This document shows, in pieces, positions 5,314-11,572 of a stretch of DNA of 39,085 nucleotides (positions are counted from its first letter, which is position 1; every line of letters starts with the position of its first letter). The stretch covers positions 1 to 39,085 of the IMG/VR virus record IMGVR_UViG_3300045541_000080; one strand, 5' to 3'. The translations under genes and the position numbers were made by a program. The notes under the pieces are model-generated. The model was not told the DNA's origin and ran no database searches. It saw nothing but the letters and a program-made list of their open reading frames with translations. This DNA is from a virus.

Positions 5314-5908
5314 TAAGAAAAAGATTTTATTTATAGGTGCCCACACGGACGATGTTGAGTTGTCCTGTGGTGGCACTATTCATAAATTAATTCAAGCAGG
5401 GCATGATGTTCGTGTTTATGTATTTAGTTATGTAAATGATATGACCTTATTGCTAGAACATCAGCGTTCTATGCTAGAATTAGGGGTTGACAATTACATT
5501 CTAAATACATACGACACTAGAACAATGTCGTATTATAGACAATCATTGCTTTCTGATTTATGTGTTTATAGGTCATCATTTCAACCTGATATTATTTTTA
5601 CACACGATCCGGCAGACATTCATCAGGATCATTCAGTAGTTGGTCAAGAAACGTTAAGGGCTTTTAAATACACTAACATATTGAGTTATATGCATCCTTG
5701 GAATGGATCGTTTAATCCTAATTATTTTGTTAGTTTAAGCAAAGGCAATGTGGATGCTAAAATAAATGCGTGTAAGCAATATGATAGTCAATCACACAGG
5801 GCTTATATGTCAGAGGATATGATCAAGGTTAATAGTACCTACTATACAAATCAGGCACCTTATGACCATTATTGTGAAGCTTTCAAAGTCTATTCCATCT
5901 ATGACTGA
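5297..5908 (+). CDS. PIG-L / LmbE-family zinc deacetylase
   Basis: 203 residues from the ATG at 5297 (5300 also possible), preceded by AAAAGG. A longer frame back to 5237 would run far into the SSB-like gene and is rejected. Family motifs: ILFIGAHTDDVELSCGGTIH (A-H-x-D-D zinc and catalytic site, about residues 15-19) and FTHDPADIHQDHSVVGQETL (H-x-D-H with the second metal ligand). Members remove the N-acetyl group from GlcNAc-type sugars, for example in GPI, mycothiol and bacillithiol synthesis. Next to an LpxD-like N-acyltransferase, the pair repeats the logic of lipid A synthesis: remove acetyl, add another acyl. The stop overlaps the next start. Confidence 0.88.
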   Translation: MMLLSDKKKILFIGAHTDDVELSCGGTIHKLIQAGHDVRVYVFSYVNDMTLLLEHQRSMLELGVDNYILNTYDTRTMSYYRQSLLSDLCVYRSSFQPDIIFTHDPADIHQDHSVVGQETLRAFKYTNILSYMHPWNGSFNPNYFVSLSKGNVDAKINACKQYDSQSHRAYMSEDMIKVNSTYYTNQAPYDHYCEAFKVYSIYD

Positions 5909-6416
5909 GACTAATGTAATTACAAATAATATCATCAAGTATTTAGAATACAAAGGTCATTTTGCATCTAGGATACAATCACAAGGTCAATACATTGCTA
6001 AACTTGGGAGATGGGTTAAAAGTAAAGTTAGAAGAGGGATAGGTGATATAATAGCGTGTATTGATGGTAAATTTGTAATGATAGAAGTAAAATATGGTCA
6101 AGATCGTCAAAGTATATATCAGAAGGATGTTGAAAAAGATGTCAAAAAAGCTGGTGGTGATTACTGGATTATTAAGACATTTGGAGAATTTTTAGGTAAA
6201 TATGAATCCAACCATAGTAATAGCAACACACAGAAGAGTAGAACTGACAACTGGTTTGATCAACAACATATTCCAAAATCAACCACTAACAAACGTAGTG
6301 TTAGTCGTAAGCGACCACAGGGAAGTGGTTCACTTTCAAAAAATAGAAAACAAACTGCTGCATATCGTAAAAGCAGAAAACAATCCTTTAGGTCTAAAAT
6401 GGCAAAAGGGAGTTGA
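5901..6416 (+). CDS. VRR-NUC-type nuclease (C-terminus doubtful)
   Basis: From the ATG at 5901 (8-nt overlap with the deacetylase; an earlier ATG at 5862 is less likely) the first 100 residues form a VRR-NUC / PD-(D/E)XK nuclease: TNNIIKYLEYKGHFASRIQS, RRGIGDIIACIDG with the catalytic Asp, FVMIEVKYGQDRQS with E-x-K, then QKDVEKDVKKAGGDYWIIKT. Such stand-alone domains nick or resolve branched DNA and are common in phages. After about residue 100 the frame continues for 70 residues of Ser/Lys/Arg-rich sequence that overlaps the glycosyltransferase gene by 215 nt and looks like shadow translation. One extra T in the T5 run at 6189-6193 would end the protein at TAA 6197-6199, 2 nt before the next ATG. 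The natural end is probably near 6199. Confidence 0.75.
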   Translation: MTETNVITNNIIKYLEYKGHFASRIQSQGQYIAKLGRWVKSKVRRGIGDIIACIDGKFVMIEVKYGQDRQSIYQKDVEKDVKKAGGDYWIIKTFGEFLGKYESNHSNSNTQKSRTDNWFDQQHIPKSTTNKRSVSRKRPQGSGSLSKNRKQTAAYRKSRKQSFRSKMAKGS

Positions 6417-6849
6417 TCAGGCAAGACGAATAAAAGCTAATCCTGTTATAATACTTGGTTCAGATGATGAATTAGGTAAGGATTTTGTTGTTAATGCTTG
6501 CAATAAAATAAGAGAAGGTTATCATTTTATAGGTTTAAGAAGGTTTAAAGTTAAGAGTAACAGAAAGCTTTATACCATAGATTATAAGCCTGCAATGCCC
6601 ATTGGTGGTGGAAGAATTTATAGTGCTGAATTATTAGATGACATTAATTGGAAATTATTTGCACCAACTAAGAATAGAAAGTTAGATGATGATGGTTGGA
6701 ATTACACCTTAAAAACAGGCCGAAAGATTCTGCTAGTTAGTGATATAGAAGGTAATGGTTTAGTCGTTACTGCTAATAAAGGATCATGGCCTATGATGAA
6801 TCCCTTTAATCCGTATCATCCAAATATTAGTGTAGTATGTGTGGAATAG
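6202..6849 (+). CDS. Glycosyltransferase, GT-A (GT2-like), first copy
   Basis: 215 residues. N-terminal nucleotide-sugar-binding start TIVIATHRRVELTTGLINNI, then ENNPLGLKWQKGVDQA, the metal-binding region VIILGSDDELGKDF (D-D acting as DxD), GGGRIYSAELLDDINW and LDDDGWNYTLKTGRK. The layout is a compact GT-A fold and matches the second glycosyltransferase at 17726-18442 motif for motif (NxPLGxK, GSDD, G(G/A)GRxxSxxxLD). It should transfer a sugar from a nucleotide donor; acceptor unknown. No membrane helices or signal peptide, so it acts in the cytoplasm on a nucleotide- or lipid-linked sugar, a phage protein, or DNA. It overlaps the amidotransferase gene by 13 nt. Confidence 0.85.
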   Translation: MNPTIVIATHRRVELTTGLINNIFQNQPLTNVVLVVSDHREVVHFQKIENKLLHIVKAENNPLGLKWQKGVDQARRIKANPVIILGSDDELGKDFVVNACNKIREGYHFIGLRRFKVKSNRKLYTIDYKPAMPIGGGRIYSAELLDDINWKLFAPTKNRKLDDDGWNYTLKTGRKILLVSDIEGNGLVVTANKGSWPMMNPFNPYHPNISVVCVE

Positions 6850-8429
6850 CTGGATATGCCGGAAACGGAAAAGAATGGTTGCCAACAGCCGTTGAAAAAT
6901 TAAAGCACCGTGGCCCTGATGATCAGGCAATGCTTTTTGTGGATAGTGTAGGATTTGCACATACCAGGCTATCAATTATTGATCTTACCAAGAACGGTAG
7001 ACAGCCTATTCAATCTTGGAATTATGTTCTTACCTATAATGGAGAAATATACAATTACAACGAGTTAAGAGGATATATCAATGCCTATGACGATTTAGGC
7101 AATATAACCGGAGGTAACGATGCCCATACATTCCTTGCATTTGCAGAGAAATATGGTCTTGATACTGCATTAAATCGTAGTAATGGAATGTTTGCTTTTG
7201 GTTTATACGATAAGAACAAGAAAACAATTACTTGTGTTGTAGACCGTTTTGGTCAAAAGCCATTGTACTATTACCAAACAGAAGATTCATTCTATTTTGC
7301 CTCCACTCCCGCAGCACTTTATAATTTAAAACAAAGGTGGAGTATTGATCATCAGGCTTTGGATCGTTATTTCATGCTAGGTGCTTTGATGGGTGCTGAT
7401 CATCTTTTGCAAGGCATAAAGAAACTATGTGCCGGTGAAATGCTTACCTACAATGTAGAGTCAAAAAAGTTAAAGGTTGAAAAGTGGTATGACATAGATA
7501 CAATAGCTGAAGTAAAAGATATAGAACCATTTGTTAATGATGCCATTGACGCAGTTAAGGTATCGGATGTTCCAATCAATATATTTCTATCGGGAGGAAT
7601 TGATTCTACATTAGTTGCAAGTAGATTTAAAAATACTCAAGCTGTTCATTTGCGTAGTCCTGAAGAAGGTTATGCCAATGCAGTTGCTAGTAAATACAAT
7701 ATCAATCTTCGTATTGTTGATCCACAAGAATATCACATTTGGCAAATCCTTACTGATTACTCAGAAAAGTCAGGTGAACCTACAATGGCTGGTGCCATAC
7801 CCTGGATCACAGCTAAACACGCAAGGCAATATGGAAAGGTAGCTGTTATTGCCAATGGAGCAGATGAGTTGTTTTTTGGATACGATAGAATACAAGGGGA
7901 TAATGATCAAGAATCTATCAAGCAAAATCATCATTTGTTCCGTGGATCAATTTATCCAAAAGGATTAATGAATGCTTACAGGCTTAAACATAATGGTAAG
8001 CCAAGCAGCAGAGTAACAGAATTATTGACCTTTGTTCAGTTTGACATTAACCGAACATTAGACTTTGCATCCATGTGCCATGGATTAGAGGTAAGAAGCC
8101 CATTCCTAGACCATAGATTAGTTGAGGCAGCATTAAGTATACCTGAAAAGAAACATCGTTATAAGGGCAATAAAACGCTTTTAAAGGCCATACTGCATAA
8201 ACTAGGATTTGAGATGTCATTTACTGAAAGGCCCAAACAAGGCTTTAGTATGCATTATAAACCTTTAGGCTTTGAAGAAAGCAAAAAGGTATGTTATGAT
8301 TGGGCACAATACAAAGGATATTTAGATGTTAAAGATAAAGTATTGAGTGGTAGGGATTTGTCATACATTCAATCTGCTTGTGTAGGATTAAATGTTTGGT
8401 ATGATGTGCATAAAAATATGCTCAGATGA
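6837..8429 (+). CDS. AsnB-like glutamine-dependent amidotransferase
   Basis: 530 residues with both domains complete. The N-terminal class II glutaminase starts MCGIAGYAG with Cys2 as nucleophile and continues KHRGPDDQ, AHTRLSIIDL, TYNGEIYNYNELR and GMFAFGLYD. The C-terminal synthetase has the ATP PP-loop LSGGIDSTL (about residue 250), GADELFFGYDR (about 340) and GLEVRSPFLDHRLVEAAL. Relatives make asparagine, but members in glycan loci (WbpS-like) amidate sugar carboxylates, and others amidate peptidoglycan. In this setting, directly after a glycosyltransferase and near a deacetylase and an acyltransferase, amidation of a sugar acid is the more interesting reading; plain asparagine synthesis cannot be excluded. 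The stop forms an ATGA overlap with the HNH gene. Confidence 0.9.
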   Translation: MCGIAGYAGNGKEWLPTAVEKLKHRGPDDQAMLFVDSVGFAHTRLSIIDLTKNGRQPIQSWNYVLTYNGEIYNYNELRGYINAYDDLGNITGGNDAHTFLAFAEKYGLDTALNRSNGMFAFGLYDKNKKTITCVVDRFGQKPLYYYQTEDSFYFASTPAALYNLKQRWSIDHQALDRYFMLGALMGADHLLQGIKKLCAGEMLTYNVESKKLKVEKWYDIDTIAEVKDIEPFVNDAIDAVKVSDVPINIFLSGGIDSTLVASRFKNTQAVHLRSPEEGYANAVASKYNINLRIVDPQEYHIWQILTDYSEKSGEPTMAGAIPWITAKHARQYGKVAVIANGADELFFGYDRIQGDNDQESIKQNHHLFRGSIYPKGLMNAYRLKHNGKPSSRVTELLTFVQFDINRTLDFASMCHGLEVRSPFLDHRLVEAALSIPEKKHRYKGNKTLLKAILHKLGFEMSFTERPKQGFSMHYKPLGFEESKKVCYDWAQYKGYLDVKDKVLSGRDLSYIQSACVGLNVWYDVHKNMLR

Positions 8430-8767
8430 AAGTAAGTAAGATTAAAAGACCTTGGGTTCAGGAATACAAACAGCGTAAGTATGAACCCTTTTACCACTCC
8501 CAGCAATGGAGAAGTATAAGAAAGTCATTTATCCTAGGCTATACTACATTAGAAGATGGTAAACTAGTTCCTAATAACATTTGCATTATGTGTTATAAGG
8601 AGGGCAAAACGGTAGCAGCCAATACCATTGACCATAAGCATCGAATTAAGGATGGGGGTGATGCCCTAGACCCTAATAACCTACAAGCTTTGTGCCGATA
8701 CCATCACGATCGCAAATCTTCAAGTGAAGGGCATGAAATGAAAGATAAAATGAAAAAATCAAACTGA
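8426..8767 (+). CDS. HNH endonuclease
   Basis: 113 residues: FYHSQQWRSIRKSFI, a CIMC knuckle, NTIDHKHRIKDGG with the first HNH His, PNNLQALCRYHHDRKSS with Asn and the last His pair, and a second Cys ligand in ALC. This is the common phage HNH next to the terminase genes, where it takes part in DNA cleavage during packaging (as known for HK97-like phages). Here the leftward island (9.4-10.8 kb) separates it from the terminase, as if the island had been inserted between them. It starts in an ATGA overlap with the amidotransferase. Confidence 0.9.
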   Translation: MKVSKIKRPWVQEYKQRKYEPFYHSQQWRSIRKSFILGYTTLEDGKLVPNNICIMCYKEGKTVAANTIDHKHRIKDGGDALDPNNLQALCRYHHDRKSSSEGHEMKDKMKKSN

Positions 8768-8776
8768 TTTCCAAAA

Positions 8777-9001
8777 ATGCTAGAAAAGAGAAAGGGCACT
8801 TTTGAAAAAGTCAAAATTGAAAATGATGACAAATCTTCGGTAGAATTGTCTGAAAAATTCTCGGTATACATTGACCCAAATGATGGGTATTATGTCCTGT
8901 TTGAATACCCTGATATTCCGGTAAATTCAGCAGAAAATGCGGAGAAAAATGCGGAGAATATTGCTCAAAAAAAGCCTAGGAAAAAGTCTAGAAAATCTTA
9001 G
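8777..9001 (+). CDS. Small hypothetical protein with basic tail
   Basis: 74 residues: a beta-rich middle (SEKFSVYIDPNDGYYVLFEY) and a repetitive tail NSAENAEKNAENIAQ ending KKPRKKSRKS. The tail is strongly basic and could bind nucleic acid. It is the last gene of the rightward block before the island, 9 nt after the HNH gene. No family recognised. Confidence 0.6.
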   Translation: MLEKRKGTFEKVKIENDDKSSVELSEKFSVYIDPNDGYYVLFEYPDIPVNSAENAEKNAENIAQKKPRKKSRKS

Positions 9002-9442
9002 CAAAATTATCCATAATATTTCTAGTAAATTTTAGGGTACTTTCTGCTAATATTTTGGAAAAACGCTGACTGATTTTCTAATTAATATTTTTCTAAGATT
9101 TATAAATAATTTTAAAACCTTGATCTAATGTTATTTTTTTTAAAAAAATACATTTTTCAATTTATGATTTCAAAATTTCGCCAGGTTTTTGTCTCCAATG
9201 TCGGCAATGTTTTAGTATGCTACTTTTGAAGCCCTAACGACCGTTCGTAAGCTACCTAACGTTTGTTAGGCTAACAAGTGTTAGTTAGGCTAACTAGTGT
9301 TAGTTAGTATATGCGTGCTGTATTGTGCTACTTTTTGCGGATTGCAAAAAGTGCAGCCTAGGCAGTCACTAGCTAGCCAATTCGGGCAATATGGTTGCAG
9401 TCGTTTACATGGGTTTAAATTGATTTAGGATTAAACAGGGAA
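9002..9442. other. Intergenic region before the island
   Basis: I see no gene. Positions 9002-9180 are AT-rich without a clear terminator. A plus-strand -7 box, TACTTTTG at 9221-9228, lacks a good -33 match. Four 14-bp dyads of the form CTAAC-N4-GTTAG follow at 9234-9303. The remainder (9304-9420) is mixed sequence with short inverted repeats (CACTAGCTAG near 9366). Confidence 0.6.
9234..9303. repeat. Four 14-bp dyads, CTAAC-N4-GTTAG, left of the island
   Basis: Copies at 9234-9247 (CTAAC-gacc-GTTCG, one mismatch), 9256-9269 (gttt), 9271-9284 (aagt) and 9290-9303 (tagt). The arms are perfect in the last three while the central four bases vary. Two more copies lie on the far side of the island. 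Constant half-sites with a free centre look like operators for a dimeric protein, or recombination half-sites. Confidence 0.7.
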
Positions 9443-9464
9443 CAAAAAAAGGGCCGAAGCCCTT
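9443..9464 (-). terminator. Intrinsic terminator of the leftward island
   Basis: On the minus strand: AAGGGC, loop TTCG, GCCCTT, then a run of T. The stem closes on a UUCG-type tetraloop and the T-run follows directly. It begins 3 nt after the stop of the last island gene, so it ends that transcript. Confidence 0.88.
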
Positions 9465-9467
9465 AAA

Positions 9468-9653
9468 CTATTGAACAAAAACAAGATCCAAAGCTTTGCG
9501 GAATTCGTTTACATCAATAAGCACAGCAGAATAAAGCCGGTTAAGCTTTTTTATCTGTTCAATTTTGGCCCGCTGTTTTTGATCTTGTGGCAGTTGTCCG
9601 ATTGCCCTAATTTTTAGGCAAAGGATCGCAAAAAATTTGTCGTTGTCGTTCAT
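9468..9653 (-). CDS. Small hypothetical protein, last gene of the island
   Basis: 61 residues from the ATG at 9653 (MNDNDKFFAILCLKIRAIGQ), a small helical protein with a basic middle (QKQRAKIEQIKKLNRLYS). An upstream in-frame start exists at 9692, but the chosen ATG directly follows AACCAAACCCAAAAC, the leader shared with the other two island genes. The terminator lies just behind the stop. No function can be named. Confidence 0.62.
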   Translation of the reverse strand: MNDNDKFFAILCLKIRAIGQLPQDQKQRAKIEQIKKLNRLYSAVLIDVNEFRKALDLVFVQ

Positions 9654-9672
9654 TGTTTTGGGTTTGGTTAAG

Positions 9673-9694
9673 ACGTGGCACAATTGCACCACGT
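9673..9694. repeat. Imperfect palindrome between island genes
   Basis: ACGTGG and CCACGT are the outer arms of a 22-bp near-palindrome centred on CAATTG. It lies in the 69-bp gap between two island genes, just upstream of the last gene's leader. It could be an operator or an RNA hairpin that sets the level of the last gene. Confidence 0.5.
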
Positions 9695-9722
9695 TTCGCC
9701 CATTCAGGGCTCATCAGTTAAC

Positions 9723-9965
9723 CTATGGCAAACGATCAAATATTTCTAGTTCGATTTGTTCCCAATTTTCCTCATAAAATAGCCTGCTGTTTTTATCACT
9801 AAATTCTAGTGGTTCAAAATATGGACTTTGATTTCTTCCATCATTATAAAATTTCACCTCGCCACTAAATTCTATTTCATTAAATGAATAATAAACGGAA
9901 TAAGTCGATAGACCTTGCAAATCGTTTTCTAATTCGACTAAAATAGTTTTTTTAGTTTCTATCAT
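9723..9965 (-). CDS. Small acidic hypothetical protein of the island
   Basis: 80 residues, acidic and beta-rich: ILVELENDLQGLSTYSVYYS, NEIEFSGEVKFYND and a C-terminal helix EENWEQIELEIFDRLP. The ATG at 9965 follows AATTAAACCCAAAACC, the island leader. The fold looks like a small two-layer alpha/beta protein; no catalytic residues stand out. It lies 18 nt after the GP88-like gene. Confidence 0.65.
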   Translation of the reverse strand: MIETKKTILVELENDLQGLSTYSVYYSFNEIEFSGEVKFYNDGRNQSPYFEPLEFSDKNSRLFYEENWEQIELEIFDRLP

Positions 9966-9983
9966 GGTTTTGGGTTTAATTGT

Positions 9984-10733
9984 TTAAAAATCAGAAATAA
10001 CAAAATTTGAATCGATCGCTGATTGGTTTGCTACCTTTCCGCCCTTGATACGTTTAAATCGCAGGCCAACGATAACGCCGGAAGGATCGGCAGGCCGATA
10101 GTCTGTTGTGTCCCCGTCAATGACTGCAAAACCTTTGTAAAATGCCGGCAATGGCTTGCCCTTTTTAACGTTAAAAACTACAGCAACACGCAAGCCCATA
10201 TTTAAAGCTAATTCGCATTCGTTCCAATTTTCGCCGGAATAGCTGAAAGTCAAATCGTAGTTTTTAAACTGATTTGCAATCCGTGAACGGTTTAATACTT
10301 TGGTATAATCGTAGAACGTCACATTAGGGAATATCTCAAAAAGGGTCTTCCCTTCGTGCTTCCATACTATAGGGCTAATATCTGAAGTGCCATTTAAACG
10401 AACTGCAAATTTGTTTCCTTTTGCTATGGCTTTGCGTTCTGCGTTTGCGATCTCACGGACTAGCAATCGCATAAACTCAGGCCTATTTTCATAAAAAAAG
10501 CGGGTCTTATTTATTCGGGCTGTCTCAATTACGTTAGCTGTATCCATTATGACCCTGCCTGATTTGTTAAGGCATGAATTAGTGCAAGCAATTGAGCGAA
10601 GGGGACAAGTCTCATAACCTGACAGGTTAGCCGGAGCTAAATAGACTATGAAAGTATCAAGGCGGATTTTGGCCCCCTTCTCAATTTTGGCAGAACTATT
10701 GACCGATCCGATGTAAGAAAATGGTTGTTTCAT
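9984..10733 (-). CDS. GP88-like cysteine protein of the island
   Basis: 249 residues from the ATG at 10733 (MKQPFSYIGS), which follows the leader TCAAACCCAAACACA; an earlier start at 10793 lies across the promoter and is rejected. The middle has a cysteine cluster, LAPANLSGYETCPLRSIACT followed by NSCLNKSGRV. Further on come FAVRLNGTSDISP, FYDYTKVLNR, DLTFSYSGEN and VIDGDTTDYRP, features I associate with the mycobacteriophage gp88-type family found in many phages and plasmids. Its biochemical role is not established; the Cys cluster suggests a metal or iron-sulfur site. It is the first gene of the leftward island and has its own promoter. Confidence 0.72.
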   Translation of the reverse strand: MKQPFSYIGSVNSSAKIEKGAKIRLDTFIVYLAPANLSGYETCPLRSIACTNSCLNKSGRVIMDTANVIETARINKTRFFYENRPEFMRLLVREIANAERKAIAKGNKFAVRLNGTSDISPIVWKHEGKTLFEIFPNVTFYDYTKVLNRSRIANQFKNYDLTFSYSGENWNECELALNMGLRVAVVFNVKKGKPLPAFYKGFAVIDGDTTDYRPADPSGVIVGLRFKRIKGGKVANQSAIDSNFVISDF

Positions 10734-10761
10734 TGTGTTTGGGTTTGAGTTAAACATAGGC

Positions 10762-10793
10762 CAAATATAATATGTAAAACATACGCAAAACAA
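10762..10793 (-). promoter_or_regulatory. Leftward island promoter, Bacteroidota type
   Basis: On the minus strand TATATTTG (10769-10762) fits TAnnTTTG exactly. Upstream TTTTG (10790-10786) is 16 bp away and a TTG (10793-10791) 21 bp away, so the -33 element is weaker or off-spaced. Transcription would start near 10757, about 24 nt before the GP88-like ATG. Confidence 0.65.
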
Positions 10794-11137
10794 TAGCGGG
10801 TAAAATATTTTGCCTGATCCTGATTTGTGTCAATTGCAAACAATCGGCAAAGCATTGCCTGGCATTAACTAACGAACGTTAATTGGTAAACTATTATATC
10901 AGTCCCAAACCTGGAATTTTCCCGAATTGGAGCAATACATTGGCCTGAAAAACTCACATAGACAAACGTCAACTGCGAATTTAGGCCAATTTCGCACTTT
11001 TTAATACTAACGAACGCTAGTTAATTATTGTAACTCATTGATTATCAGGGGGTTAGGTCAAAATTTATCGTCCTGGACGGAGACCAGCCGCAAAGCGACT
11101 TTTTCTTCTTAATCTTTCCTATGAGGGGGGTTCAAAC
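10794..11137. other. Intergenic region between island and terminase
   Basis: No gene seen. It holds two dyads of the island-flanking family and a GC-richer stretch at about 11070-11108 (CTGG and CCAG arms, then CGCAAAGCG and five T) that could fold as a weak rightward terminator. The terminase promoter follows. Confidence 0.5.
10869..11020. repeat. Two 14-bp dyads right of the island
   Basis: CTAAC-gaac-GTTAA at 10869-10882 and CTAAC-gaac-GCTAG at 11007-11020, each one base from the CTAAC-N4-GTTAG form found four times at 9234-9303. They flank the island promoter side and lie upstream of the terminase promoter, so a protein bound here could control both. Confidence 0.6.
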
Positions 11138-11168
11138 ATTGGAAATTTGATCAAATTCAATACTTTTG
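11138..11168 (+). promoter_or_regulatory. Late promoter upstream of the terminase genes
   Basis: ATTG at 11138-11141, 19 bp, TACTTTTG at 11161-11168. The -7 box is the same octamer, with the same spacing, as the promoter at 3410-3440. The start site near 11174 leaves a 33-nt leader to the ATG at 11207. It also shows that a TTG start at 11147 for the terminase gene is wrong. Confidence 0.75.
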
Positions 11169-11206
11169 CAGAGATAAAATCAATTTTTAACATTGTTCCA
11201 ACATAT

Positions 11207-11572
11207 ATGTCTGCACAATTAGATTTCCCAAATTGGCTTTCGCAAAATGGAAGGCAGTATTTTGAGTTAATAAAAGCCCATGTTTCCCAAATAGGGATAC
11301 TAGAAATAGATGAAATAGAGATTGCTATGCTGGCTAATGAGTATGATTTGTATTTCAGTAATTTGGAATTTTGCCAGCGTGAAGGATACTCATTTCAGAC
11401 CGGATCAAACAATGGGTATAGTCAGATCAGGCCGGAGTTTACCGTGATGAAAAATGCCTATCAGAATATATTAAAACATTCAGGTAAATTTGGTATGAAT
11501 CCGGCAGACAGAGCAAAGATGTTTGGTGGTAAATTAGGTGTATCCAAAAAGCCAAAAACATTTGATATTTAA
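11207..11572 (+). CDS. terS: Terminase small subunit, P27 family
   Basis: 121 residues from ATG 11207. MSAQLDFPNWLSQNGRQYFE, then EIDEIEIAMLANEYDLYFSN and RPEFTVMKNAYQNILKHSGK, ending GMNPADRAKMFGG: the P27-type small-terminase pattern, with a helical DNA-recognition part and a C-terminal tail that meets the large subunit. It recognises the packaging site on phage DNA. A TTG-started longer frame overlaps the promoter and is rejected. The stop and the next start share TAATG. Confidence 0.88.
   Translation: MSAQLDFPNWLSQNGRQYFELIKAHVSQIGILEIDEIEIAMLANEYDLYFSNLEFCQREGYSFQTGSNNGYSQIRPEFTVMKNAYQNILKHSGKFGMNPADRAKMFGGKLGVSKKPKTFDI

Noticed and set aside
6837-8429. AsnB-like gene read as a DNA-hypermodification enzyme
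   Set aside because: No thymidylate/hydroxymethyl-pyrimidine synthase, base kinase or queuosine-type genes are present; sugar or amino-acid amidation fits the neighbours better.
9221-9228. Plus-strand -7 box TACTTTTG left of the island, considered as a promoter for an antisense or small RNA
   Set aside because: There is no TTG at the proper distance upstream and no gene on the plus strand downstream; kept only as a note in the intergenic entry.
11147-11206. TTG-started N-terminal extension of the small terminase
   Set aside because: The segment overlaps the promoter's -7 box and expected start site; the ATG at 11207 gives a normal P27 N-terminus.
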